A stretch of DNA of 64,000 nt from Collinsella sp. MSK.8.10 (GTDB taxonomy: Bacteria > Actinomycetota > Coriobacteriia > Coriobacteriales > Coriobacteriaceae). Shown one piece after another: positions 1 through 8,615 of the stretch (positions are counted from its first letter, which is position 1; the number at the start of each line of letters is the position of its first letter). Where the stretch lies: the NCBI RefSeq assembly GCF_019041915.1, contig NZ_JAHPYF010000007.1, positions 1 through 64,000 of the forward strand. Reading direction: 5' to 3'. Below the pieces are notes generated by a model, which was not told the origin of the DNA, did not search any database, and saw nothing but the letters and a program-made list of their open reading frames with translations. The translations under genes were made by a program, and so were the position numbers.

Positions 1-298
1 GGGTCACCGCGCGGTCCGCATCTGATGGTGTCGACGTCAATGGTATACGGGTGCATCATCGACGTCTTCAATACAGAAGATATCAGTGCGGAATGTTCCG
101 GAGAGAAGTCCCCGTCCCGCCCCCGGATTCCCTGCGTTTACGGCCTTGAGGCCGGCGGGCGGAGAAGGATGTGGTCGATAGGGATACGTGTCCCCTTCGC
201 TGTTTCGCGCTTTGCGCGAAAGGCGCGTTGCTTTGGGATGGGTGGGGGACGTGGTTGCTTTGGCAACTGATCTCCGCCACAAATTACCCTTGGCATAC
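1..298. other. No recognisable gene at left edge
   Basis: Short open frames exist on both strands, but none has a recognisable domain, a convincing ribosome binding site or coding-like composition. One perfect 8-bp hairpin with a TTT loop lies at 203-221. It has no T-tract, so a terminator cannot be claimed. The stretch probably holds the end of an upstream transcription unit plus the region leading to the ribU promoter. Confidence 0.5.
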
Positions 299-326
299 TT
301 GCGCGAGAACCTGCTCGTGCTACACT
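299..326 (+). promoter_or_regulatory. Candidate promoter of the riboflavin transporter operon
   Basis: A -35-like TTGCGC (299-304) and a -10-like TACACT (321-326) are separated by 16 nt. A start around 333 would begin the transcript just at the first helix of the FMN riboswitch, which supports the assignment. Confidence 0.5.
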
Positions 327-335
327 TGCAATTGC

Positions 336-515
336 TGTTTCAGGGCGGGGTGGAATTCCCCACTGGCGGTAAATCGGGCGGTGTCAAAGGGACGCCGTGG
401 CGCAGGCGAGGTGTCTGCGACCGAGCCGATGAGTCCGCGACCCGTGCGTGTGTTGGTTCGCATGCCGGCTGAACTGGTGAGATCCCAGTACCAACGGTTA
501 GAGTCCGGATGAAAG
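336..515 (+). promoter_or_regulatory. FMN riboswitch (RFN element)
   Basis: The RFN landmarks are present in order: CAGGGCGGGGTGGAATTCCC near 341-360, the CTGGCGGTAAA segment at 363-373, a GAGTCCGCGACCC junction near 430-442, and the 3' closing GAGTCCGGATGAAAGAGG at 501-518. It lies immediately upstream of a RibU-type gene, the expected target. The 3' strand merges into the ribosome binding region of ribU, with the start codon at 530. Control is therefore probably at translation initiation, with FMN lowering transporter synthesis. Confidence 0.93.
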
Positions 516-529
516 AGGCAGGTGATCTT

Positions 530-1120
530 ATGTCTGAACAGTCGCAGCATATCCATTTTGAGAACACGAATAGGTGGAGCACCAAACAGCTCGTTACCAT
601 GGCGTTGATGTGCGCCTTGGGCGCCCTGTTTATGTACGTGCAGCTGCCTATCCTTCCTTCGGCGCCGTTTTTGACGTATGACCCGTCGCTGGTACCGGCG
701 ATGGTGTGCGGGTTTGCGTATGGTCCTGGCGCCGGCACTGCTGTTGCCGCTATGGCTATCGTTATCCATGCGCTCACCACGGGTGACTGGGTCGGCGCGC
801 TTATGAACCTGGTTGCCACGCTGGGCTACATTCTGCCTGCGGCTATCGTCTATCAGAAGATGCATACCTATAAGGGTGCCGTGATTGGCCTGGTGCTCGG
901 CGTTATTGCCGCTACGGCGTTGTCTATGGTCGCAAACCTTACCATTGGCGTATGGTTCTGGTATGGCTCGGTCGATGTGATCGCCCCGCTCATGATTCCT
1001 GCCGTGCTGCCGTTCAACCTTATCAAGACCGTGCTTAACTCGGTGTTGACACTGGCGGTGTATAAAGCGGTCTCCAACCTCATCACGCCTAAAAAGGACC
1101 AGGTCAAAGGCCGCGCATGA
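530..1120 (+). CDS. ribU: ECF transporter substrate-binding subunit, riboflavin (RibU)
   Basis: This is the membrane S component that binds riboflavin and docks on the ECF energy-coupling module. The 196-residue protein is almost entirely hydrophobic with about six membrane segments. It carries the RibU-like loop around PSAPFLTYDPSLVPAMVCGF near residues 37-56. The ATG at 530 is preferred over an in-frame ATG at 509 because the latter lies inside the riboswitch, while AGAGGCAGG sits just ahead of 530. The stop overlaps the next start as ATGA, indicating translational coupling with the ATPase gene. Riboflavin specificity rests on the FMN riboswitch as well as the sequence. Confidence 0.92.
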   Translation: MSEQSQHIHFENTNRWSTKQLVTMALMCALGALFMYVQLPILPSAPFLTYDPSLVPAMVCGFAYGPGAGTAVAAMAIVIHALTTGDWVGALMNLVATLGYILPAAIVYQKMHTYKGAVIGLVLGVIAATALSMVANLTIGVWFWYGSVDVIAPLMIPAVLPFNLIKTVLNSVLTLAVYKAVSNLITPKKDQVKGRA

Positions 1121-3021
1121 TTGAGTGTCGGGGCGTTTCCTTTAGCTATGACGGTGCCGTACCGGCGCTCGACGGCGTCGATCTGAATATCGAGGACGGC
1201 GAGTTTTTCTGCATCCTCGGTGGCAATGGGTCGGGCAAGTCGACGTTTGCCAAGCATCTGAATGCGCTGTTGCAGCCCGATGCGGGCACGGTACGCATCA
1301 ACGGCATGGATGCGTCCGACCCCGAGCTGGTCTACGACATTCGTTCGACCGCGGGCATGGTATTCCAGAATCCCGACGACCAGCTGGTGGCAACGCTTGT
1401 CGAAGATGACGTTGCGTTTGGTCCCGAAAACCTTGGCGTGCCATCGGCGCAAATTGCGCAGCGCGTACGCGAGGCGCTGAAGGGTGTGGGCCTGGTGGGC
1501 TTTGAGCGCCACGAGACCCATGCGCTTTCGGGCGGCCAAAAGCAGCGCGTGGCGCTTGCCGGCGTGCTCGCCATGGAACCGCGCGTGCTCATATTGGACG
1601 AGGCTTCCTCGATGCTCGATCCGCGTGGACGCAAGGGCCTCATGAAGGCTTGCCGCGCGTTGCACGCTCGCGGCATGACCATCGTGATGATTACGCACTT
1701 TATGGAGGAGGCTGCCGAGGCCGATCGTGTCGCCGTGTTTCAGACGGGACGAGTTGCCATGCTGGGCACGCCCGATGAGATTCTGACGCGGGCGAATGAA
1801 CTCGTTCAGCTCAACCTTGACATGCCAGAGTCGTGCCGTTTGGGCATGGCACTTCGTGCGGAGGGCGTGCCCGTTTGCGCGCAGGTACGTGAGGCGGATA
1901 TGGTCGCCGAGATTGCGCAGGCTTATGCCGAGCGAAGTGGGGCAGGCATCGCGGGGCAGTCTTCCGTATCCCAGTCGGAAATCGCTGACGGCACTGTTCC
2001 GGTAGACAACGAGGGCAACGCGTCGGAGCCCGTCATCGAGCTATCCCATGTTTCGTACAGTTATTCGCTCAGTCCGCGCGAGCGCCGCCGCTGGCATAAG
2101 CGCTCGGCCACTGCGGGCAAATCGAGCAAACAGGCTCTCTGGGGAAACGACCCAAGCAGCCCGTGGGCGCTGCGCGATGTATCGCTGACGGTGCGTCGCG
2201 GCGAGTTCCTGGGCTTGGCAGGTCATACCGGTTCGGGTAAGTCGACGCTGGTCCAGCATCTCAACGGTTTGATTCGCCCCCAGGAGGGATCCGTTCGCGC
2301 GCTGGGGCTCGATCTGTCAAACAAGAAAGACGCCGCCGCGGTTAAGGCCAAGGTCGGCGTGGTGTTTCAATATCCTGAGCGTCAGCTGTTTGCCGAAACC
2401 GTGGCGCAGGACGTGGCGTTTGGTCCGCATAACCTTGGCTTGCCGCAAGATGAAGTCGACCGTCGTGTCGAGTCATCGCTCTCACGCGTGGGCCTCGACC
2501 TTTCCACGGTCGGCGACAAGAGTCCCTTTGAGCTTTCGGGCGGTCAGCAACGGCGTGTGGCATTCGCCGGCGTGCTCGCCATGGAGCCCGAAGTTCTGGT
2601 GCTCGATGAGCCCATGGCGGGGCTCGATCCGGCGGCGCGCAGGGATTTCCTTGAGCTTATCGATCGACTTCACCGCGATGGCCTGACCGTTGTCATGGTT
2701 TCGCATAGTATGGATGACCTGGCCAATTGCTGCGACCGTATTGTCGTGATGAACGAGGGCGCGGTGTTTGCCGAGGGCACGCCCGCTCAGGTTTTTGCGC
2801 ATGCCGATGAGCTTAAATCAATCGGCTTGGGCGTTCCCGCCGCCCAGCGTATGGCGCTGGCGCTTACGGAGGCGGGCGTGCCGCTGCGCTTTGACGGCCT
2901 CTATACGGTTGAGTCGCTGACAGACGAGTTGGTGGACCTGCTAATCGGTTGCTCGGGCGGTCCTTCTAACGTCGCGGACATTGCTAAATTCAAGACGGTC
3001 GCGCGAGAGAAGGGCTGCTAA
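1117..3021 (+). CDS. ecfA: Energy-coupling factor ATPase, two ATPase domains fused
   Basis: This protein powers the ECF importer by ATP hydrolysis at the cytoplasmic face. Its 634 residues hold two complete ABC ATPase domains. The first has Walker A GGNGSGKST (35-43), signature LSGGQKQR (about 137-144) and Walker B LILDEASSMLDP. The second has Walker A GHTGSGKST (about 369-377), signature LSGGQQRR (about 473) and Walker B LVLDEPMAGLDP. Most ECF systems encode EcfA1 and EcfA2 separately; here they are one polypeptide. The gene overlaps ribU upstream and shares one base with ecfT downstream, so S, A and T subunits form one translationally coupled operon. Confidence 0.95.
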   Translation: MIECRGVSFSYDGAVPALDGVDLNIEDGEFFCILGGNGSGKSTFAKHLNALLQPDAGTVRINGMDASDPELVYDIRSTAGMVFQNPDDQLVATLVEDDVAFGPENLGVPSAQIAQRVREALKGVGLVGFERHETHALSGGQKQRVALAGVLAMEPRVLILDEASSMLDPRGRKGLMKACRALHARGMTIVMITHFMEEAAEADRVAVFQTGRVAMLGTPDEILTRANELVQLNLDMPESCRLGMALRAEGVPVCAQVREADMVAEIAQAYAERSGAGIAGQSSVSQSEIADGTVPVDNEGNASEPVIELSHVSYSYSLSPRERRRWHKRSATAGKSSKQALWGNDPSSPWALRDVSLTVRRGEFLGLAGHTGSGKSTLVQHLNGLIRPQEGSVRALGLDLSNKKDAAAVKAKVGVVFQYPERQLFAETVAQDVAFGPHNLGLPQDEVDRRVESSLSRVGLDLSTVGDKSPFELSGGQQRRVAFAGVLAMEPEVLVLDEPMAGLDPAARRDFLELIDRLHRDGLTVVMVSHSMDDLANCCDRIVVMNEGAVFAEGTPAQVFAHADELKSIGLGVPAAQRMALALTEAGVPLRFDGLYTVESLTDELVDLLIGCSGGPSNVADIAKFKTVAREKGC

Positions 3022-3821
3022 TGGAGGCGTTTTCGTTTGGCAGCTACTATCCCGGCGATAGTGCGATCCACCGCCTGGACCCGCGAACTAAGTTGCTCTT
3101 GGGCTTTGTGTTTCTGATCACGACGCTGACCGTCGGCGGCTTCCGCGGACTGGCCCCTGTCGCAATGTTTGTCGTGCTGATCTATGCCGTGTCTCGGGTG
3201 CCGGTTCGTCGCGTTCTGTCGTCGATGGCGCCGCTGCTGGCAATCGTCGTCGTGGTCGCGGTGCTCAACTTGTTTACCGACCAGAGCGGGCGCATTCTGT
3301 GGCAGCTCGGCTTTTTGCAGATAAGCGAGGGCTCGCTGCATTCCGCCGCCTTTATGGCGTGCCGCCTGACCTTGATGATGGCCGGTATGAGCGCTATCAC
3401 GCTCACCACGCCGACGCTCGACCTCACCGCGGGCTTTGAGCGCCTGCTCGCACCGTTTGCGCGTGTGGGACTTCCTGCGCACGAGCTCGGCATGATCATG
3501 GGTATCGCGTTGCGCTTTATGCCGCAGTTTGCCACCGAGATGAAGCAGACGGCGGACGCGCAGGCGAGCCGCGGTGCGCGCGTGACGGGGGGCCCGCTCG
3601 GCGGCGTGCGTATGCTCGGCAGTGTGGCGATTCCGCTGTTCACCGGCGTGTTCCGCCATGCCGAGACGCTGTCTGCTGCCATGGATGCACGCTGCTATCA
3701 CGGCGAGCAGGGCCGCACGCGCCTGCATGCGCTTGCATTTGGCCGCGGCGATGCGTTGGCGGCGGTGGTGACGGCGTTGCTGCTCATCTGCGTCATCGTC
3801 ATCAATCTTCAACTTGTTTAG
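3021..3821 (+). CDS. ecfT: Energy-coupling factor transmembrane protein EcfT
   Basis: This is the T component linking the S subunit to the ATPases. The 266-residue protein begins with the family-typical region HRLDPRTKLLLGFVFLI and has several hydrophobic segments. It ends with the coupling-helix region around QTADAQASRGAR (about residues 174-185), where the Ala-Arg-Gly motif that touches the ATPases is found. Its start codon shares its A with the TAA stop of the ATPase gene. Whether this module also serves other S components encoded elsewhere cannot be seen here. Confidence 0.93.
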   Translation: MEAFSFGSYYPGDSAIHRLDPRTKLLLGFVFLITTLTVGGFRGLAPVAMFVVLIYAVSRVPVRRVLSSMAPLLAIVVVVAVLNLFTDQSGRILWQLGFLQISEGSLHSAAFMACRLTLMMAGMSAITLTTPTLDLTAGFERLLAPFARVGLPAHELGMIMGIALRFMPQFATEMKQTADAQASRGARVTGGPLGGVRMLGSVAIPLFTGVFRHAETLSAAMDARCYHGEQGRTRLHALAFGRGDALAAVVTALLLICVIVINLQLV

Positions 3822-3851
3822 GCGCGATTCGAGCGCAAGAAAGGGGTCCCT

Positions 3852-4298
3852 ATGACCGACAACGACCGCACGGCTCAGCTTGAGCGCGCCTGTTCGTATC
3901 TCAGGCGCATTCCGGCGTGGTATCTGGCCACGACCGATGTGGCCGACGGGCATCAGCCTCGCGTGAGGCCGTTTTCGTTTGCCATGGTCGATGACGGTAA
4001 GTTGTGGTTTTGCACGTCGCGCGACAAGGATGTGTGGGCGGAGCTGAGCGCGAATCCCAAGTTTGAGCTCTCGGGCTGGAAGCCGGGGGAATGTTGGATC
4101 GTATTGACCGGCGAAGCCGCGCTTGAGGACGACGCAGTTGCGAGCGACAAGGTGCGTCAAGCGGGTTTTAAGCACATGGTGGGCATTGGCGAGGAACACG
4201 AGAGTGCCAACGACGGCCGCCTTGCTTTCTTTTCGGTCCGCAACATTGCTGCGCGCTTCTGTGATATCGACGGCAGCGAGGAGCGCCTGGAGCTCTAG
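3852..4298 (+). CDS. Pyridoxamine 5'-phosphate oxidase family protein (FMN-binding split barrel)
   Basis: The 148-residue protein resembles small flavin-binding split-barrel proteins. Family-like features are the N-terminal IPAWYLATTD strand, VRPFSFAMVDDGKLWFCT, and the KDVWAEL helix. AAAGGGG lies a few bases before the ATG. The true substrate is unknown; members of this family bind FMN, F420 or haem, and many are not PNP oxidases. Its place directly behind a riboflavin transporter makes FMN the natural cofactor. The following gene is a clear paralogue, so this is a tandem duplication. Confidence 0.8.
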   Translation: MTDNDRTAQLERACSYLRRIPAWYLATTDVADGHQPRVRPFSFAMVDDGKLWFCTSRDKDVWAELSANPKFELSGWKPGECWIVLTGEAALEDDAVASDKVRQAGFKHMVGIGEEHESANDGRLAFFSVRNIAARFCDIDGSEERLEL

Positions 4299-4342
4299 CT
4301 CGCACAAACCAGGTTCCCAAACTAGCTAGTACAGGAGGAAAC

Positions 4343-4753
4343 GTGGACGGATTGAATACGGTTTTGGAGTATCTGACGTCGGTGCCGGCGTGGTATCTGG
4401 CGACGAGCGTGGATGGGCAGCCGCATGTGCGTCCGTTCTCGTTTGCTCAGATTCAGGACGGTAAGCTGTGGTTTGTGACGGCGCGCACCAAAGACGTGTG
4501 GCAAGAGCTGCTGCAAAATCAGCGCTTTGAGGCCACGAGTTGGTGGCCGGGCCATGGCTGGCTCATCTTGCGCGGGCGTGCCGGCTTGGATGACCGGGCT
4601 TTAGACGAAATGCGCGAAGCCGGGTGGAAGCATCTAGAGCACCTGGGCGAGCACTATGAGGGGCCTAACGACCCCACGCTCGTCTTCTTTAGCGTCGAGG
4701 ATCCCGAGGCTTTTATCTGCAATCACGACGAATGGGTGCCGGTCGAGCTCTAG
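4343..4753 (+). CDS. Pyridoxamine 5'-phosphate oxidase family protein, tandem paralogue
   Basis: This 136-residue split-barrel protein shares with its upstream neighbour the blocks VPAWYLATS, HVRPFSFAQIQDGKLWFVT, KDVWQELLQN and a GEHYEGPND loop, so the two arose by duplication. Translation starts at a GTG with a strong AGGAGG at 4333-4338. It lacks any membrane or signal segment. A large hairpin 40 bases after the stop probably ends the riboflavin/flavoprotein unit. The enzymatic reaction is not determinable from sequence. Confidence 0.8.
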   Translation: MDGLNTVLEYLTSVPAWYLATSVDGQPHVRPFSFAQIQDGKLWFVTARTKDVWQELLQNQRFEATSWWPGHGWLILRGRAGLDDRALDEMREAGWKHLEHLGEHYEGPNDPTLVFFSVEDPEAFICNHDEWVPVEL

Positions 4754-4790
4754 CCAGCTGGCGCATCCTAACAACTTGGTTTTCGCATGG

Positions 4791-4844
4791 GCGGGCCCCG
4801 TATTGCCCGGCGCCGTTAGGAGCGCCGGTCAATACGGGGCCCGC
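4791..4844 (+). terminator. Very stable hairpin, probable terminator
   Basis: Two 23-nt arms (4791-4813 and 4822-4844) pair at 22 of 23 positions around an 8-nt loop. The position fits the end of the ecf/flavoprotein unit and the start of the argC regulatory region. A proper T-tract is missing on both strands, so it could instead be a mobile palindromic repeat or an RNA-processing signal. Confidence 0.5.
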
Positions 4845-4888
4845 TCCATTTGTCAATTCCTTCAAGCGAATGTGTCGGGAATGTTTCA

Positions 4889-4925
4889 ATGCATGAATAT
4901 GCAAGCCATTTACGTATTCATGCAT
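4889..4925 (+). promoter_or_regulatory. Candidate ArgR operator upstream of argC
   Basis: A perfect 11-bp inverted repeat, ATGCATGAATA (4889-4899) and TATTCATGCAT (4915-4925), has a 15-bp spacer. Its halves resemble ARG boxes, which carry TGAAT/ATTCA cores. It sits about 85 bp before argC. A -35-like TTGGTG at 4929-4934 follows directly. No argR gene is in the window, so the binding protein is inferred. Confidence 0.5.
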
Positions 4926-5010
4926 CTTTTGGTGCTAAAGTTTCAACCCACTTCATAACGACCGCTGCGAAATGCGCATCGGTGCATAAATCGCAGACAA
5001 GGAGTCTGAT

Positions 5011-6081
5011 ATGTCTTTGAAGGTTGGAATCGTCGGCGCGGCTGGATATGCCGGAGCCGAGCTCATTCGCCTCGTGCTCGGCCATCCCGAGTTTGAACTT
5101 GTTGCCATTACGTCCAACGCCGATGCCGGCCAGCCGCTGTCCGCGGTGTATCCGAGCTTTGCTGGCGTGAGCGATCTGGTTTTCACCACGCATGACGCCC
5201 CCGAGCTCAAGAGCTGCGATGCGGTTTTTCTTGCCGTGCCGCACACGGCTGCCATGGCACAGGTGCCCGCGCTGCTTGCATCGGGCGTCTCCTGCTTTGA
5301 TCTTTCGGCCGACTACCGTCTGAACGACGCGTCCGTCTTTGAGGCATGGTATGCCGCCGAGCACACGAGTCCCGAGCTGCTCAAGACGCGTGCTTTCGGC
5401 CTGCCCGAGCTGTTCTGCCAGGACTTGGAGACCGCTGCTTCCAGCCATGCCGCTGGCAGGCCCGTGTTGGTCGCCTGCGCCGGCTGCTATCCCACCGCAA
5501 CGAGCCTCGCTGCCGCGCCTGCCGTGCGCGCCGACTGGGTTGCCCAGAGCGGCCCCGTAATCGTCGATGCCATTAGCGGCGTGACGGGTGCCGGTAAGTC
5601 CTGCAACGCCCGCACCCACTTTTGCAGCGCGGACGAGAACCTGGAAGCCTATGGCGTGGGTAAACATCGTCATACGCCCGAGATTGAGCAAATCCTTGGC
5701 TTAACCGATCGCGTCGTCTTTACCCCGCATCTGGCACCGCTCAAGCGCGGCCTGCTCTCCACGGTGACGATGCCGCTTACGCCGCAGGCTATCGATACCT
5801 TGACCCTTGAGGACGTTGTCGACTATTACAAGCAGTTCTACGCTGGACGCACCTTTGTGCGTGCGCTCGACGCCGGCCAGCAGCCCAAGACGGCTTCGGT
5901 CGTCGGAACCAACGCCGCCCAGATTGGCCTTGCGCTCAACAAGCGCGCGGGCGTGCTGGTGGCGACGGGCGCCATCGACAATCTGTGCAAGGGCGCTGCG
6001 GGCCAAGCGGTCCAGTGTGCCAATATCGTCTTTGGCTTTGACGAGCGACGAGGCTTGCCCACAGTGGCGTGCCCGGTGTAG
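5011..6081 (+). CDS. argC: N-acetyl-gamma-glutamyl-phosphate reductase
   Basis: ArgC reduces N-acetylglutamyl phosphate to the semialdehyde with NADPH, the third step of arginine synthesis. The 356-residue protein has the N-terminal dinucleotide fold GIVGAAGYAGAELIRL (residues 6-21). The catalytic cysteine lies in CAGCYPT (about Cys159), and the later HRHTPEI and TPHLAPLKRG blocks are also present. AAGGAG precedes the ATG. It is the first gene of an argCJBD operon, the usual order in Gram-positive bacteria. Confidence 0.96.
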   Translation: MSLKVGIVGAAGYAGAELIRLVLGHPEFELVAITSNADAGQPLSAVYPSFAGVSDLVFTTHDAPELKSCDAVFLAVPHTAAMAQVPALLASGVSCFDLSADYRLNDASVFEAWYAAEHTSPELLKTRAFGLPELFCQDLETAASSHAAGRPVLVACAGCYPTATSLAAAPAVRADWVAQSGPVIVDAISGVTGAGKSCNARTHFCSADENLEAYGVGKHRHTPEIEQILGLTDRVVFTPHLAPLKRGLLSTVTMPLTPQAIDTLTLEDVVDYYKQFYAGRTFVRALDAGQQPKTASVVGTNAAQIGLALNKRAGVLVATGAIDNLCKGAAGQAVQCANIVFGFDERRGLPTVACPV

Positions 6082-6215
6082 CACATTCGATTGTTAACGA
6101 TTTGGTAGTCGGGCATCGAGTGGGGCGCCACTCTTAAGCTGGTCTCATGATCACGACTGGCATGGCGCACCAACCGATGTCCGTTTTTTGTTTGACATAA
6201 GGAGCCATAAAGACG

Positions 6216-7484
6216 ATGAATACTGAGCTGTTTGATATCAAGATTCGCGCCGTCGAGGGCGGCGTTACGGCTGCGGCTGGTTTTAAGGCTGCAGGCATCC
6301 ACGCTGGGTTCCGCAAGAACCCAGAGCGTCTGGATTACGCGCTTGTCGTGCCCGATAAACCCTGCCCCGGTGCCGGCGTGTTTACCACCAATCGCTTTTG
6401 TGCGGCGCCCGTGCAGGTGAGCCGTGCCAACCTGGGCGGTGCCGACAAGGGCTACGGTATCATCGCCGGCGTTTCGGTCAACTCTGGCAATGCCAACGCC
6501 GCCACGGGTGAGACCGGCCTTGCATGCGCGCGCGAGACGTGCAGCATCGCATCGCAGGTCATCGGCTGCGAGCCCCAGCAGATTCTGGTTGCCTCCACGG
6601 GTGTGATTGGCCAGATTCTGCCGATCGACACGTTTGAGACCGCCATTCCTGCTGCCTACGAGGCGCTCTCCGCCCACGGTGGCGCCGATGCCGCTCGCGC
6701 CATCATGACGACCGACACGCACTCCAAGGAGTACGCCGTGGCCTACGTCAGCGAGGCTGCGGGTCATGCGGGCAATGTCTATACGGTAGGTGGAATGTGC
6801 AAGGGCTCGGGCATGATCATGCCCAACATGGCCACCATGATCGCAGTTATCACCACCGATGCCCCCGTCGAGCCTGCGGCACTTCATACCCTGCTGCTCT
6901 CGACCGTCAAGCAGACCTTTAACAAGGTAACGGTCGATTCCGACACCTCAACCAACGACACCTGCATCATGCTTGCCTCCGGCGCCGCTGCCGCAGATGT
7001 CGAGCCTATCGTCGAGGGCTCCGATGCCTTTGACGAGTTGGCATTTGCTGTGCACGAGGTGTGCGAGAGCCTGGCGCGCAATATCGCCGCCGATGGTGAG
7101 GGCGCATCCAAGCTTGTTACGGTCAACGTTACCGGCGCCGTGAACGACGAGGAAGCCGATATCGCCGCCCGTGCCGTTGCCAACTCGCCGCTCGTTAAGA
7201 CCTGCATCGCCGGCCACGACTGCAACTGGGGTCGCGTTGCTATGGCACTCGGCAAGTGCGGCGTGAAGTTTAATCAGGAAGACGTTTCCATCGACATGAT
7301 GGGCATGCCTGTCTGTCGCGATGGTCTGACTGTTCCCTTTGACGAGGACGAGGCTCTACGACGTTTCGAGGCGCCAGAGATCGTGATCTCGGCCGACCTG
7401 GGCGCAGGCGACGCGGCAACGACCGTGTGGACCTGCGACCTCACGCATGAGTACATCTCCATCAACGGTGACTACCGTTCCTAG
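6216..7484 (+). CDS. argJ: Glutamate N-acetyltransferase / ornithine acetyltransferase
   Basis: ArgJ transfers the acetyl group from N-acetylornithine to glutamate, and bifunctional members also make N-acetylglutamate from acetyl-CoA. The 422-residue proenzyme contains the self-cleavage motif KGSGMIMPNMATM, with the scissile Ala206-Thr207 bond. Cleavage makes Thr207 the nucleophile of the beta chain. The TNRFCAAPV and NSGNANA blocks are also typical. AAGGAG precedes the start at suitable distance. The 134-nt gap to argC shows no clear terminator, so co-transcription is likely. Confidence 0.96.
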   Translation: MNTELFDIKIRAVEGGVTAAAGFKAAGIHAGFRKNPERLDYALVVPDKPCPGAGVFTTNRFCAAPVQVSRANLGGADKGYGIIAGVSVNSGNANAATGETGLACARETCSIASQVIGCEPQQILVASTGVIGQILPIDTFETAIPAAYEALSAHGGADAARAIMTTDTHSKEYAVAYVSEAAGHAGNVYTVGGMCKGSGMIMPNMATMIAVITTDAPVEPAALHTLLLSTVKQTFNKVTVDSDTSTNDTCIMLASGAAAADVEPIVEGSDAFDELAFAVHEVCESLARNIAADGEGASKLVTVNVTGAVNDEEADIAARAVANSPLVKTCIAGHDCNWGRVAMALGKCGVKFNQEDVSIDMMGMPVCRDGLTVPFDEDEALRRFEAPEIVISADLGAGDAATTVWTCDLTHEYISINGDYRS

Positions 7485-7565
7485 ATTCCGGGCACGCTGC
7501 GCATCTTGCCGCGATTGCGGACAGCGGAGCACGGCGCGATAACGATATGAAAGACGAGGCAGATT

Positions 7566-8546
7566 ATGAAATTCGCACGCGATTGTCGTTCGAGCGAATC
7601 CAACGAAGCAACCGCGCAGCTGCTGTTCGAAGCGCTGCCGTGGATTAAGAACCTGACCGGCAAGACGGTTGTTATCAAATATGGCGGAGCCGCCATGGTC
7701 GATGAGCAGCTGCGCCGCGACGTGATGAGCGACATCGTTTTGCTCAAGATCATCGGTATGCGCCCCGTCATCGTGCACGGCGGCGGCAAGGCTATCAACG
7801 AGGCGCTGAGCCATTACGATATTCCCGTCGAGTTTAAGAACGGCCAGCGCGTGACCACGCCGGCGACTATGGATATCGTGCGCGAGGTGTTGGGCGGCAA
7901 GGTCAACCAGGAGCTGGTTGCTGCCATCAACCACCACGGCAACCTGGCCGTGGGCGTGTCGGGCAGCGATGCCGGCACGCTCATCGCCGAGCCGCTCGAC
8001 CCCGAGCTCGGTCGCGTGGGCAAAGTGACGCACGTCAACACCGACTATATCGAGCGCTTACTCGACAGCGAGTACATCCCCGTCATCGCAACCGTCGCGG
8101 CGGGGGAGGACGGCGGTTTCTTCAACATCAACGCCGATACCGCCGCCGGTGCCGTTGCTGCGGCGCTCCACGCGCATAAGGCGATCTTTTTGACCGATGT
8201 CGATGGCCTGTACAAGGACTTTAGCGACAAGGACTCGCTTATCTCCAACCTAACGCTCGACGAGGTTAACGAGATGCTCTACGGCGGCGAGGTCGATAAG
8301 GGCATGATTCCCAAACTGCGCGCGGCCGTCGATGCGCTTGCCGGCGGCGTATTTCGTGCTCACATCATCAACGGCACCACGCCGCATTCGCTGCTGCTGG
8401 AGCTGCTGACCGATGCCGGCGTCGGTACCGTGATCCATTCCACCGAGACGGCTTACGAGTTCGATACGCATCCGCATCCGCTTTCGACGTTTGCTGCGCG
8501 TCTGACCGAGAACCTCGACGAGGTCGAGAAGCTTCAGACGGTCTAG
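7566..8546 (+). CDS. argB: Acetylglutamate kinase
   Basis: ArgB phosphorylates N-acetylglutamate, the committed and often arginine-inhibited step. The 326-residue amino acid kinase has the phosphate-binding motif KYGGAAM (about 38-44) and the VHGGGKAI loop. It also has NINADTAAGAVAAAL and the C-terminal GGMIPKL-like segment, here DKGMIPKLRAA. The N-terminus has about 25 residues before the core, a length that in other ArgB proteins can bear the arginine-sensing helix. The gap to argJ is 81 nt. Confidence 0.96.
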   Translation: MKFARDCRSSESNEATAQLLFEALPWIKNLTGKTVVIKYGGAAMVDEQLRRDVMSDIVLLKIIGMRPVIVHGGGKAINEALSHYDIPVEFKNGQRVTTPATMDIVREVLGGKVNQELVAAINHHGNLAVGVSGSDAGTLIAEPLDPELGRVGKVTHVNTDYIERLLDSEYIPVIATVAAGEDGGFFNINADTAAGAVAAALHAHKAIFLTDVDGLYKDFSDKDSLISNLTLDEVNEMLYGGEVDKGMIPKLRAAVDALAGGVFRAHIINGTTPHSLLLELLTDAGVGTVIHSTETAYEFDTHPHPLSTFAARLTENLDEVEKLQTV

Positions 8547-8615
8547 CTGACCCGCAGCCGCCCCATTCCTGCACCCATAGGTCTGCGCCGTCCGGCGCTC
8601 AACGAAAGGCATCCC

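Noticed and set aside
25..512. Several short frames at the left edge
   Set aside because: They overlap the FMN riboswitch and its promoter and show no recognisable protein features.
509..529. ATG at 509 as start of ribU
   Set aside because: It lies within the conserved 3' strand of the riboswitch; the ATG at 530 has a better placed ribosome site.
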